Shown here in pieces: positions 30,191 through 41,977 of a stretch of 64,000 nt of DNA. The DNA comes from Chondrus crispus (lineage: Eukaryota; Rhodophyta; Florideophyceae; Gigartinales; Gigartinaceae). A program made the translations under genes and the position numbers. A model generated the notes under the pieces. It saw only the letters and a list, made by a program, of their open reading frames with translations, was not told the origin of the DNA and ran no database searches. Location of the stretch: the NCBI RefSeq assembly GCF_000350225.1, contig NW_005178990.1, forward strand, positions 178,695-242,694, given 5' to 3'. Within the stretch, counting starts at the first letter, position 1. Each line of letters begins with the position of its first letter.

Positions 30191-31501
30191 TCACGCTTGC
30201 AAGTACTGATGGACACCTTTCTCGGAGAATCTCTTCGGCGCCTGCAAGTCGCAAAAAGGATGAGATATACACACACATTCCCAGTCGAAGACAAACATCC
30301 CCTCATCGGTAGAAACGGCCTCTCGGTGAGCCCAATTGTAATACTCAAAGTCGCCGTGTACGAGCGTCATCGGCATGTTGCCAGAATCGAGCTCTGCGCA
30401 TAACTTCCGAACAATACGAGGTAGGTCTTCAGTGCACAAATCGTTTTTGCGCATAATCTCGCTGAACGTTGGGTGCATGATCCAGTCGTGCACTTGTTCC
30501 GCAAGGTTAGCAAGGGAGCAATCCAGAACTCCGTTACTCTTCAACTCGTCGATTTGCTGTATAGCTCGTGTTTGAATTTTTGCAAGCTTACCGAGAGCAA
30601 TTTCGGTCTCCTTTGCAGAAGTGGCGGGGACAGTGAGGAATTCTCTAGTAACAAAACAACGGAGACTCTCATCTACAGCAACAACATCAACCGTATCGGC
30701 CGCAAATAGATTGGCAATGCATTTAGTGATCGTCTGTTCCGGACAGCCAGGCGGTGCAGATTTGATGTAGAACCAGCCACCGGATGTGTTCACTTTAAAC
30801 AACAACGCCATCGATGTCCAAGCATGACGTTGCACTTGAGAGGTCGGGGCGAGACCCTGACTGCCGAAAATGGCCCTCAAATATGGTGCGCCTCGCTCAA
30901 TCCATGTGTGTTGACAAGAAGGGCTGGTTTTGGAGAGTTGTTCCAAGGAATTTGCACACGACTGTAACAGGGTCACGATAAGCACATACGCAAACTGATA
31001 TTCAAACGTGTATTCTTCCGTGCACAGCAGGTCGTGAAAGGTCCGAGCGTCAGTCCGTTCATACTCATTTGGATCGGTGCAAGCAAAATCGATCAACAAC
31101 GGTGTTGTTACGAGTAAGAGATGTACGCGACCATCTGGGTTGTACATAAAACTGGTTCCATCGTCTTCTCTCGGCAGCAATTCGGCGACTGTTTGAAAGG
31201 TTGGGTTTCGTGAACAAGCTTTGACGGAAGAAGCAAGATCGTTGCAACACTGGGATGGACTGTAATCTGCCTCACTTTCATAAGTGAAAGTCGGAAGATG
31301 ACAAGCGTCGTCGATACCAGTCGTGAGTACCCTGCAAGGGGATTTCTGAAAGCACAGCACGTAGGCGATAATTGCGTCAGAAGAACAGATGCCTGTGCTA
31401 GACTGGCCTAAAGCGGCAGGAGAGCTCATCCGAGCTGGGCAGGATGGGACGCAGACCGCACGAGCAATGAGGGCCTCCTTTAAGACAGCATGGACGGGCA
31501 T
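30191..31501 (-). CDS. Kinase-fold (APH/choline-kinase-like) protein, C-terminally short
   Basis: The product from the ATG at 31501 is about 436 residues. Its C-terminal half resembles the aminoglycoside-phosphotransferase/choline-kinase superfamily. A catalytic loop LVHGDFEYYNW (HGD...N, about 30,340-30,365) is followed by the metal-binding VFDWECVCISHPFCDL (DWE, about 30,265-30,300). An ATP-binding lobe is suggested by the WFYIKSAPPG and VTREFLTVPA blocks. The frame stops about 15 residues after FCDL, shorter than most family members, so the C-terminus may be truncated. The substrate is unknown. ATG 31501 (MPVHAVLKEAL) is preferred because the same N-terminal sequence recurs at 32003. Confidence 0.6.
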   Translation of the reverse strand: MPVHAVLKEALIARAVCVPSCPARMSSPAALGQSSTGICSSDAIIAYVLCFQKSPCRVLTTGIDDACHLPTFTYESEADYSPSQCCNDLASSVKACSRNPTFQTVAELLPREDDGTSFMYNPDGRVHLLLVTTPLLIDFACTDPNEYERTDARTFHDLLCTEEYTFEYQFAYVLIVTLLQSCANSLEQLSKTSPSCQHTWIERGAPYLRAIFGSQGLAPTSQVQRHAWTSMALLFKVNTSGGWFYIKSAPPGCPEQTITKCIANLFAADTVDVVAVDESLRCFVTREFLTVPATSAKETEIALGKLAKIQTRAIQQIDELKSNGVLDCSLANLAEQVHDWIMHPTFSEIMRKNDLCTEDLPRIVRKLCAELDSGNMPMTLVHGDFEYYNWAHREAVSTDEGMFVFDWECVCISHPFCDLQAPKRFSEKGVHQYLQA

Positions 31502-32035
31502 GTTTGGACATGTATGGACGTCAGCGTGCACCTGATTGGTCCATTTAATACTTTTCTTAACAGTATGATGGCGCACACAAAGTTAAAATAATGGAATCTG
31601 GCGCTACCAACGTGCCATACGAGAGCACACCATTGGCAGTCGCCTACCGCATAAGTGCGATTGAATTCAATCTTGATCCAATTTAGCATACATTAAAATT
31701 CAATTGAATCATTTTATTGACGTCCCTGAATGCCAGTACATGGGGATCGCGATATAGTGCCTCCCTCTGTCAGTGGGCCGAAAACGGCACTATATCGAAC
31801 CAGGCACTGTAAGATAATGAGATTTGCGGCTTTTTTGCAGCCACTTCCTTGCATCACTGCTCAGAAAGACCGTTCGCTTCCCTATCGATAGCCCAATATG
31901 ATGCACCCCTTGAGCCAATTTACGGATCACGGCGCGCTGACACAATACATTAAATTATTGGATATGTAATATTTTGAAAATCGCAAACATATACATCCAA
32001 ACATGGCTGTCCATGCTGTCTTAAAGGAGGCCCTC
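31469..32035. repeat. Inverted duplication of the kinase gene's 5' end
   Basis: The arm at 31469-31514 reappears as its reverse complement at about 31991-32035, sharing CATGCTGTCTTAAAGGAGGC. The arms contain the start codons of the kinase-like gene (31501, minus) and of a short frame at 32003 (plus). About 480 bp of non-coding sequence with a dispersed repeat separates them. Confidence 0.75.
31745..31865. repeat. Dispersed CACTATATCG repeat, copy 1
   Basis: The sequence with GATATAGTGCC, GGGCCGAAAACGGC, CACTATATCGAACC and a following CTTGCATCACTGCT is shared with 52955-53085 and 55752-55872. The GATATAGTGCC and GGCACTATATC motifs are inverted copies of each other. It is probably the end of a transposon family or a short non-autonomous element. 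Confidence 0.65.
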
Positions 32036-32098
32036 AGGGCCCAAGAGCCCAGCCCGACTACGGTTCTCCTCGCTTTGAAGAAAACCAAAGATCTTTAA
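32003..32098 (+). pseudogene. Truncated divergent copy of the kinase gene N-terminus
   Basis: This 31-codon ATG frame starts MAVHAVLKEALRAQ, almost the same as the start of the minus-strand kinase-like product (MPVHAVLKEALIAR). After about 14 residues the similarity ends, and TAA follows at 32096-32098. It is the plus-strand arm of the inverted duplication and is not a full gene. Confidence 0.6.
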
Positions 32099-32282
32099 TT
32101 CAGAAACTTTTCTTAAACTTGGATGAATTTTCGAAAACTTTTAGGTGGACGAGGAAACAAAACTCCAATCCGTGTATAAAATAATGTAAATATTCTCATT
32201 TCTATAAATAGCCTAAAATGAGAAAAAGCAATATTATCCGTCTCTACAACGCAAATCGAAAATCCCCTATCTATAATACTGT

Positions 32283-32600
32283 ATGATTGCCTACTGCCGA
32301 CTGCGATCTGAAATACCAGGGGAAGTAGACATTCACAGAGTGTTCACAGAGTGCGAAAAATCAGGAGTTCAGAATGTCTTGCCGTGGCGCGAAACCCGGT
32401 TTTACTGTAGCAATCCCCTGAAACAGAGATGGCTCACAAGCATCGAGGATGATACGCGAAATGGTGCATTGGCTGGGCTTGCAAAGCAAACGAAAGCGAG
32501 ATCTAGGGCCAACGCACTAGACAAGCTTGAATTGGCACTGTTCCTCGGGTTCGAAGGCGTTCGCCTTCGTCAAACAAATCTTGTTTCTGCTGCAAGGTAA
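32283..32600 (+). CDS. Hypothetical 105-residue protein
   Basis: The ATG frame is intact, moderately charged and predicted helical in its second half (ANALDKLELALFLGFEGVRL). No family is recognised. It sits in an otherwise non-coding AT-rich stretch between the kinase region and the Gypsy element, and could be a chance frame. Confidence 0.25.
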   Translation: MIAYCRLRSEIPGEVDIHRVFTECEKSGVQNVLPWRETRFYCSNPLKQRWLTSIEDDTRNGALAGLAKQTKARSRANALDKLELALFLGFEGVRLRQTNLVSAAR

Positions 32601-32689
32601 GCGAATAGTGCATTCGAGAACCATTTGGAGTCATTGTGAGAAATGGAGAGACGGGATTGTAGTTTAACCCCCCCCTGGGGCTTTTTAGA

Positions 32690-33375
32690 TTAGATCAACA
32701 ACGGATCCAATACTGTAGAGCCTCGGGCTCTACAGTACTACCGCGCGTGGCCACGTGTACCCCTCGGGTACAGGCCGCACGCGCATACACGTGTACTGTC
32801 AGCCACGATGGCTCACAGTATTACAGTACGGTCCGATCGGTACTACAGTAGACCACTACAGTGCTTCGGTACTGTAGTGTTATAGATTGTTTTGTATATT
32901 AAATATGGAGCGGACCGGCGGCGGTGGAGGAAGAAAAGCACGGACTTGTCACCCACCGACCGTCAAGGTCCGACTTCCCGCTTATTCTAAGGTAACGCTC
33001 GCTAATTACCTTAGAGCGGCACCGAGCGCGGGTTGAAGACGCGCGCGGTACGCCCACGAGTCGGCTCCGCCTCCGCCCGTCGGTACTGGATCGTTACCCA
33101 GTACCGTGCCGGGGCGTCGAGGCGTCGAACCGCTCGCGCGTACCGGCGTCCTCCCCGTTCCCGCTCTACCACGCTACCCGGGCCCGCTGCCCGGTGCCGT
33201 TAGCTGGTGTCCTGCTTCACCCCCGTCTTCCCGATCGACAAGGGTCTCGGTCGAACTGTGCATACACCCCTATCGCTGGGGGTGTTTATGCTACAGTGGT
33301 CTCCCGACCTAGAAGACCCTGGAGTCCGATCTCCGAGAAGACTTCCGCTTCCCTCCGTGAACCGATCGCGTCGAG
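32690..33375 (+). repeat. LTR-like/leader region of the Gypsy element with short hairpins
   Basis: It begins with TTAGATTAGATCAAC and is rich in small palindromes. One is a 12-bp-stem hairpin at 32711-32737 (TACTGTAGAGCC, loop TCG, GGCTCTACAGTA); others are GTACCCCTCGGGTAC, ACACGTGT and CTACAGTGCTTCGGTACTGTAG. The first 150 bp match a stand-alone fragment at 43312-43462. The exact LTR ends and primer site could not be fixed. Confidence 0.55.
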
Positions 33376-35947
33376 ATGAGCCAAGAGTTTGAGCCCTCGA
33401 TCCGCTCCGAAGCGGCGGATCGGAGTCCGGCCGCTGTGCAGTCCCCATCCGCCCCGTCGGGCGACGGCGACGCAGGTCCTCGTGACCGCGAACCGTCGCT
33501 CGGATCCTCCGAGGAAAGAGCGGCGGCGATGTTCGAACGCATAGCCGAATACATCGAGGAAGTCCGTACTTCCCTCCGGATCGATGTATCGGACCATTTA
33601 TACACTCGATGTATGGCCGAACTCCGCTCCCTGCGTGAAGGGAGGTTCGATAGAGTGACGCAGTCCTTAGAGAATCTCCGAGCACTGATCGACGAGTTAC
33701 ACTCGCGGATAGTGCTCGTCGAAGACTCCCGTTTCGCCTCGCCCGGACCGTCCGGGCAAGGTCGCCCTGAGAGGCCGACCTCGGTGAGACGACCCGAGGA
33801 CCGAACCACTCCGTCCGCAGAGCAATTGGGTGCGTTCGCGCACCTCTCCGCTGAGCTCGACGCCACTCGTCGGCGTGCTCGTGACATGGAACGTACCATG
33901 GCCGAAAGGCTACCCGGTGCCCCCTCGAGAGGGCCCGGTGGTACCGTACCTCCGAGCGCCGCCGCCCCCGAAGGTTGGCGTCCGACTGGTGCCGCTACCA
34001 GTCGGACTGCAGAAGGAAGCCGTCCTCCGATAGACGCGAACTTCGCGTCTGAGACCCAAGCCTTGCCGCCTATCGCCAGAAGTAGGCGGCAAGTGGACCG
34101 CGTATCGTACGCGGACGAACAGGATCGTGGAGGAGCCGCCCGCGGATCCGGAGAACCGATGTTCTCCGTCGATCCCGGCTGGGGCGGCTACCCGCCGGCG
34201 AGTTACGCCGAGCATCCAGGTCCGTTAGTCGTCCGTACGCTACCGGTTACCTCCTTCGGCACGCTGGGTCCCGCTGAACCCGGGCTCGAGCCGGTACATA
34301 CGATGATCCAAGAGTTCAGCGCCGTTGCTGACTATCGTATGTACCGCTTGGATAACACCTCGAGGCTCGTTACCTCGGGTGACGCGGGACGGATCGCGAA
34401 GTACGTCCAACGCTGTCGTGGGATCCGTCCCACGATGCGCAGCTTCGACGGTACCGACCCGATCCAGCTGCTGCCGTTTTTGAAGGATATCCGAATCACC
34501 TTCAACTCGCAACACCTGACCGAAGGTGTTGCGGTACGAGTCCTCGCTCACTTCCTCGAGCGCGACGCGGAGCGCCTGTATACGAGTTATACGATGCGTG
34601 GCCTTCGCGCTGGCCAGCTCCACGACGACGTGAGCTGGCCGGGGCTCGTGAATCAATTCTTGAAACGCTACCTCACGGACGACGTGTTAGGTGAAGCGTA
34701 CGATGCTGTCGCTACGGCGCGACAGCAATCGCATGAGACGGAAAGCACGTTTGCTGACCGACTCGAGACTGCCGCGTTCCGATGCACGGCAGTCTTCTCC
34801 GAACAGTCCCTCGCGCACTACTTCGTGCGGGGACTTGCCCCGGCAACCTGTGCCGCAGTATCCGAGACGGTGCAAAGGCTGCCAGGCAGTCAGAAGACCG
34901 ATCTTCCGACCATCCGCCGTATCGCCACGGCGGAAGGTACAACTTTCCGCGCTCGGCGCGGTTTACTTCTGCCGGATCCGAAACCGGTAGGGAGGGCTGG
35001 CAGGACTACGAAGTCCGCCGCGACAAGTTCGCCCCCCTCGACCCTCCATATCGGGGAGGATGAGTGGCAGGCCGACCCTGTCCTCATTACGCAAGGAGCA
35101 GGGCCCGTGGGGGCACGAACCCCCTCGCCGATGTCGACCGGAACGACATCGAGTTACGCGACCGCATTCGCGGCCACTCCGAGAGTGGCAAGGGGCACGG
35201 ACCCCCGCGTCGCGGAGCTCGATATCTCGAATCGAGATAAGGGAAGCGCCTCGCCCCGCGTGCCCCTCCTCGCCGATGAGGAGGCGCGGCACGCGGCGAC
35301 CTTCGCCTCAACGGACGGCAGCGCGTACGTGTGCTGGCTATGCCGTACGTACGGGCATGCCATGTACGCGTGCCCGTTCTTGTCGCCGGAACAACGAATG
35401 TTCACGGCGTACAGGAACTACCGCTACCAGATGGAGACGCGCCCAGGGGCGCGTAATCTCCTCCGGCAAGCGGCGGGCGAGGGCCATACCCCGCGTCAAG
35501 GTTTCCCGAACCGATCGGGGGGGGGGCGCACGCTTCGCTCCCCGTGGAGGCGAGTACCGTCGTAACGAAGTCGATCGTCGGGATCGACCCGCCTACCGCC
35601 AGGCGGACACAAGATACCCGCCGCAAGAGCAGAGAGGGGACCGAGACCGTTCTCGGTTACCCCAACAGGTACAAAATGCAATAATGTACCTGCAAGACTG
35701 GGTAGAGGATCCGTACCCCCTACCCACGGAGGGTCACGAAGGCGAGCCGACTCGCTTCGTCCCCCATATCCTGCGACGACCGGACGCCGCAGGTCAACGC
35801 CCGGAAGTACCGGAATACTTCGCCAGGGCCGCTGAGCCGCAGTGGGGGAATCGTCCCGACCCACGCGGACGGCTACCCGAAGAAGACCTGCCCGTCGATA
35901 GCCAGGAGGTTAGCTCTGATAGCACAGGTAGTTCGAAAAAAGGGTAA
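33376..35947 (+). pseudogene. Gypsy Gag with a frameshift in a poly-G tract
   Basis: The ATG frame starting at 33376 encodes a long Gag. A capsid-like helical region lies around 34,280-34,950 (QLLPFLKDIRITF, ERDAERLYTSY, LAHYFVRGL). A zinc knuckle of type CX2CX4HX4C lies at about 35,325-35,385 (CWLCRTYGHAMYAC). At a run of ten G (35517-35526) the coding frame shifts by one base; protein-like sequence continues in the next frame to a stop at 35947. Length change in the G run is the obvious cause. A programmed shift is less likely because protease is encoded further downstream. Confidence 0.8.
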
Positions 35948-36087
35948 AGACGGTTACGTACACGCGGTCGCGTGAGCCGTCTCTTCCCCACGAACTAGAC
36001 CCGACCCCGCCTGCTCGCCAAGGACACGGGGGGTATTGTCCGATAATACATCCCCCGCTACCGGAGGCGAACACGGGAGCTCCTGTA

Positions 36088-39000
36088 GTGCCGATACAGG
36101 AGAGAGCGCACGTCGAGGCCTCCGAAGGCCCGACGTTAGGAGAACAAGACACGGGGACAGCCGACGTCCCGGTGAGGCGTAACGAAGGCGACGGGGGCAA
36201 CGACGACCGAAAAGATTCGGTCGACCCCCTGACTCCCGCGAGCCCAAGGTCGCCGGAGAAAGGTCCGTGTCGTACGGACTCGAGTAATCCGAGGGGCGTC
36301 ACTGATCCGCGGACGCCCCAAGGAAGGGGGAGAAGGAATCGCAAGCGGGGCCAGCACCGAAATCGAAGGCCCCGGCGGAACGACCTCACCGATAAGGTCG
36401 CCCCGAAGGTTGTCGACGGCGTCATTTGTCTTATGACGTCGAAGATCTACAACGTCCTCGGCTCGATAGCCACAGAGGGAAATGCATTTAAACCCCGCAC
36501 GATCGCCGTTGATACGTGCTCGGGGTATAATCTGGTGAGGAAGGCCGACCTTCCCCCCGATTGGACGCGTTACGTCGTGCACGACGCACCTCTGCCACGA
36601 CTGGCGGGCGCGAATAGCAACCCCCTCAAGCTTTCCGCCGTCGTCCGCCTGGCCGTGCGGTTGAGGAACACGGTGTTCCGAATTCCGTTCGTAGTCGCGG
36701 ACCAGCTCGCCGTGCCGGTCCTCCTCGGCACGGCCTTCATCGATACGCACGTGCGATGTATCGACATCGAAGCTCAACGAATGGAGCTACGCCAAGGCGG
36801 TTCCGTCGCCATCGTCGACGGAAAGGGGGAGTCGACTCCCCCTACCAGGCGACACGGGCGACACACGGGTCGGCCAGACGTACGCGAGGAGGCCCCGCAA
36901 GCGATCCGAATCGCCCGCTGGGTTACCATCCCCGCGATGTCACAAGCCCGCGTGCGTGTGACAACCGCAGGGAGGCGCCTCGTGTTCCTGTAACCCAAGC
37001 CCTCACTCCAACACCGACATGGAGTGAGGCTGACGAATGGCGTCGCGGAGGTCCTACCGAATCAGACCTTCGACGTCATCATCGCGAATTTCTCACGACG
37101 AGGAAAGCGGCTTCCGAAGCACACCGTCGTGGGATACGCGAAGCGCAACCCCCTCGCGATCCTCACTCCCGAACGTAAGGTCGCCGAGGGGATCGCGCAC
37201 GCGCTACACCTGACCGACTTGACCGATCAAGTCGGCGGGGTAGGAGTTGGCCGATCCAACTCCGACGATAAGACCACCTCCGGGGGCAGGGGGGCCGACC
37301 CGGACGAACGTTCGCCTTTATGCCAACCGACGGCGAAGGGTACTGTACTCCCCCAGCAAAAGGATCCCGAAAATCCACCGATGGATTGGGAAAAAGAGAT
37401 CGACCTGTCATACATCGAAGATGACAAGCTCCGTGGCCACGTACTCGAGATGCTCCGTAAGCACTCGAGTCTGTGGAGCGGTGCGCTTGGAACGATCCAA
37501 GCCACGGAGCACCGCATTCCCCTCGAACCGGGAACGAAACCGATTCGTTCTATGCCCTATCGGAAGGGCCCGGCCATGCGCGAAATGGTCGCGAAGGAGG
37601 TCAGCAAGATGTTGAACGCAGGGGTTATCGAACCCGCGAGCACCGAGTGGGCGTCCCCCGTGGTGCTCGTACCGAAGAAAGACGGCTCTCTTCGGTTCTG
37701 CGTGGACTACCGGCGTCTCAACGCGAAGACGGCAGCGGATTCGTATCCACTGCCACGGATGGACGACTGCATCGACTCGTTAGGAGATGCAGCCGTCTTC
37801 ACCACGTTGGACTGCAATTCCGGTTATTGGCAGATCCCGGTCGCTCCGGAAGACCGGGATAAGACCACGTTTACGACGCACATGGGCACGTTTCGCCACT
37901 TGCGCATGCCGTTTGGACTCAAAGGGGCACCGGCCACCTTCCAACGTGCGCTCGACATAATACTCTCCGGAGTCCGCTGGCAAATATGCCTCGTCTATCT
38001 CGACGACGTGATCGTGTTCTCCCGTACGCACGGAGAACACGCGAGGCATCTCGATACCGTCTTGAACTTACTGCGGAGTTCCGGTATCTCCCTTAAGCTC
38101 AAGAAGTGCAGCTTCTTCCGACCGAAGGTGCACTACCTGGGGCACGTCATCTCCCCAGGCAAGTTGAGCGTGGCTGATACGGCGGCCGACGCATTCAAGA
38201 CGTTCACGTTCCCAAGGACGTTGACGCAAGTGCGCTCGTTCCTCGGGGCGTGTAACGTATACCGCCGATTCGTTAAGGGGTTCGCTAAGATTGCGTGTCC
38301 TCTGACCGACATGACGCGCAAGGATTCGGATCCCGATTTCTATAACCCCACGGAGCTGCAACTTCAGGCGTTCAAGAACCTTAAGAAGTGCATGATCGCT
38401 CCGCCGATCCTCGCGTTGCCCCGGAACGGTCGTCCGTACATGATAGACACCGACGCGAGTGCCTACCAACTCGGCTGCAACCTACTTCAGGGGCACGAAG
38501 AGCCGAACGACTGGCGCCCCGTGGGGTATTGGTCGTACTCACTGTCCGATAGTGAGCGCAACTACAGCGCTACCGAACGCGAGTGCTTCGCCGTAGTGTG
38601 GGCCGTCCGCACACTACGGCCGTACGTAGAGGGCACGAAGTTCACTGTACGGACGGACCATGACGCCCTCCGATGGCTCATGTCACTCACCGAGAGTTCC
38701 GGAAGACTCACCCGGTGGCGGCTACGTCTGGCTGAATACGATTTCACCATTCAGTACCGCCCCGGACGCGTGCATCAGGTGCCCGATGCCCTGTCACGAC
38801 TCGTGTCGCCGAAGGTCGCCGATGACCCTCGCCCCACCGTCGAGGTGGATGACGAAATCCCCACTTTCGACGGGGGCACGACAGTTCGAGACGTATCGAA
38901 CGAGCTCGCGGACCACTCTTGTACCGCCAGTTGTGATCATCAGGCCGTCCATGTCTTCGTAACGACACGGAACCAAGCCGAAGCCCAAACAAGGTCGCGC

Positions 39001-40668
39001 GCACGGACGCGCGACGAACCGAGGGGCGACGACGAAGCCCCCGCTCTCCAAGGACCCAATTCGTTTTGGGAGGAGAACGACGAGTTCGACGCCGTCGACA
39101 TCCAGCGCGCCGAAGACCCCGAGGCTGGCGTGCTCGATGCCCCGGTCGCCCCACCCCAGGACGACCTTCCGGCCCCTCTTACGATAGAGGAGATAGTCGA
39201 GGAGCAACGCGTGGATGACTTCTGCCAAACCGTTTTGGCACGACAGTCAGAGTCCCGGGACTCCGCGTTCTTCGAGGACCACCAAGGGGTGCTCAAACGG
39301 AGACACCCCTTCGACCCTGATATCGTTCAGGTGGTGGTACCTCGGACGCTTCGCGCCAGGCTCCTTCGCCTGTGCCACAACCCGGCCATCGCGGGGCACC
39401 CGGGCCAGAACCGTATGTACTACGCACTTCGACGCGAGTACTACTGGCCCCACCTGGCTGCAGACGTAGCAGCCACGGTGCGAGGGTGTCGAACCTGCGC
39501 GATGAACCGGGTCAAGCTGAGGAAACATCTCAACCGATTGAGGTTGTTTCCAGCTACGAGGCCCCTCGAGAGCCTCGCAATCGACATCTTGGGGCCGCTC
39601 CCCAAGACGAAGACAGGAAAACGATTCCTGCTCGTGATTACGGACCGCTTCAGTAAGCTGACGCAAGTTGTTGCGCTCCGCACGATAACCGCATACACCG
39701 TCGCGGTTGCGTTCTGCGAATCGTGGGTGTTTAAGTACGGCGTCCCGCGCACGTTGCTGTCCGATAACGGACCGCATTTTAACGCCAAGTTCTTCCACAG
39801 CACGTGCCGCGTTCTGGGGATAACGAATTTGTACACTTTGGCGTACCATCCCCAGACGAACGGGCAAGTCGAGCGATATAACCGAACAATCGCCTCGATG
39901 CTGCGGAACTACGTGGGTGAACACCAGGACGACTGGGATGTGTACGTGGGGCCGCTTACGTACGCGTACAACTCCCACGTACATCGCACCACACGCACCA
40001 CGCCGTTTGAGCTCGTGCTCAGCAGGCCACCGCCGGAGTTCTCTCTCCGACGGGCGGACGGCGACGCGCCCCCTTCCGATAGGGGGAACCAACGTGCCGA
40101 GTTCCTCAAGACCTTGGATTGGACTATCCAGAAGGCCTACGGGAGCCTGCGTCGCACGCAGGCTCGCTACAAGCGCGACTTCGATAAGCGCATACGACGT
40201 ATTGATTCCCGGCTCCGTCCCGGAGAATACGTATATCTCAACCCCACCGATGGGGCTAAGACGTCGAACAAGCTCGCCTCGCCCGCTGTCGGACCCTACC
40301 GCGTGCTCGCCAATGACCGCCGAACCATCACGATCGATCGTGATGGGGTCACCGAGCGAGTCTCCGCCGACCGCTGCGTGTACGCGCCGTCTCCGATAGA
40401 CGCGCCACGAGCAAGTACGACGACCCCACGGGACCTCGCCGATAAGGTCACCGCGGGAACGCAGTATGCGGTTGAACGGCTACTGAGACATCGGGTCATG
40501 GAAGACGGAACTACAGAGTTCCTCATCAAGTGGGCGGATTACGACACACCCACTTGGACTGCGCGGACTCACGTCCCGGAGGAGTTGGTGTCCCGTTACG
40601 CCCAACGCCTCCGGAGACGTACCGGCAGAGACCTCACCCAAACCGTGAACGCGGACGTTCACGCTTAA
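36088..40668 (+). pseudogene. Gypsy pol: protease, RT, RNase H, integrase, chromodomain, with one stop
   Basis: The protease has IAVDTCSGYNLVRKADLP and LLGTAFIDTH. A TAA at 36991-36993 interrupts the frame before RT, which continues in the same frame from about 37,000. RT shows FCVDYRRLNAKT, LDCNSGYWQIPV and the active site VYLDDVIVFSRT. RNase H shows MIDTDASAYQLGC. The integrase has an HHCC finger (HPGQN to CRTC), D in AIDILGPLPK, D in SDNGPHFN and E in NGQVERYNRT. The C-terminus is a chromodomain (VERLLRHRV then FLIKWADYDTPTW), which targets such elements to modified histones. The break before RT makes this copy defective. Confidence 0.9.
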
Positions 40669-41977
40669 GGGGGGGGCCCTCAACCGCTCCTTCGCAGATT
40701 AACCCCAGCCTGCACGAACAGACTAAAAGAGAAAGCGAAGGAGGTTGGCGGACCCTATCGGAGGGTCACAGCCGGGGACGCGTTCAAGTCAAGTCGTCTT
40801 GACTTCTCGGACGTCAAGAACGCGAGACATAAGAACAGGACAGTACGAACTGCCTGAAAAAATGTTGGGCCCTCGTAATGACCGACATTACGAGGACCGC
40901 AAAACCTCGTTCGGATCGGAAAAGTAGGACTACCCCCCCCCGAACAGGATTGCCGGACGATCCGTTCAGTCCAGCAACCACGGCGAAGAGGGGTGCCCGA
41001 CGAACGAGGCGATCAGCGGTGAAATCACGAGAGCCCTTGGTGGGCGGAGTAAGTGACCAGAATGCCCTCCTCTAAGCTCGGAATATCCGAGAAGGTGGAG
41101 GCTCACGGCGAGCCATCAATCAGCATCCGGGTTAAACAGCTCGGCAGAAAACCGGATCATGGTCCTTTCGGTTTGGGTTGTGTGCGAGAAGACGCGCGAA
41201 ACGCGCAGGCAGAGGCGCAGGCGAGGGGAGCGGCGTCAGGAGAACGCGTGGTAGGGCCGTTCAATAAGAGCGAGGAAGCGAGAGCAACTCGGTCGGAGGG
41301 GCACCAATATATGCGCACGGACGCGAGACACTTCAAATCCGCCGCCGAGACATGCGCCGTAATAAGGAAAATTACGGGGCATGAGAACGTTACACGTGAG
41401 CGACGCCGGAGATGCGCGCCATGCACTAACACCGATTGCGCCATCACCAAATCACTGCCGCCACCATACCCCGAAAATAACGAAAAAAATTAATGGGAAA
41501 AAATTACAGCAGCACCTGCGCGGCGTGCACAGGTACTGTACGACGGGCAGCCCCACCGCCACCGCCTCTCGAAAAAAAAATAGACAAAAAAGGGTAGGGG
41601 TGGCCACAGTGCACTGGTGGACATGTGCATTGCTGGAAAGTCGAGGCAAGCTTGATTTCTCACACCGACGGCGCAATCTACCTTGTTTAGTCTTGCTTCA
41701 GCTAGCTAACAGCAGCGCATCCTGAGGCGCGATTTAACAGCCAATATCGTCCCGTTCCACATCGTCGAGCGCATGCCCGGCCCTGGCAATTGAGTCTCGA
41801 GAAGCGTATATGCTGAGTTAGTTGTGAACATACCGCATACACTCAACCCTCCATCCATCTCACGCACGCCACCTTGCGCCTCTAACAAAGAAGGAGTTGA
41901 TTTGAACCGAACTTCATATGCTTGCAGCGGAGGAGCCAGGCTGAAGAGAACAACTCTGCCTCTTTCACCACATGATC
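40669..41977. other. Right flank of the Gypsy element, no supported gene
   Basis: A GC-rich stretch to about 41,400 is followed by AT-richer sequence. A 146-codon frame (41053-41493) has no ATG-linked domain or recognisable feature and is probably 3' sequence of the element or spacer. No LTR copy was found. Confidence 0.35.

Larger units (their letters stand above)
32690..40680 (+). mobile_element. Ty3/Gypsy chromodomain retrotransposon, decayed
   Basis: Gag, protease, reverse transcriptase, RNase H, integrase and a C-terminal chromodomain follow in Gypsy order over about 7.3 kb. The left region (32690-33375) resembles 43312-43462 and is probably LTR or leader. A G-rich polypurine tract directly follows the pol stop (40666-40676), but no matching 3' LTR could be found, so the right end looks truncated or replaced. 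A frameshift in gag, a frame break between gag and protease, and a stop before RT mean this copy is not autonomous. Confidence 0.88.

Noticed and set aside
41053..41493. 146-residue ORF after the Gypsy element
   Set aside because: It is charged low-complexity sequence with no domain, in the element's 3' flank. It is likely chance.
40680..41500. 3' LTR of the Gypsy element
   Set aside because: I compared it by eye with 32650-33375 and found no shared segment. Only the polypurine tract is present.
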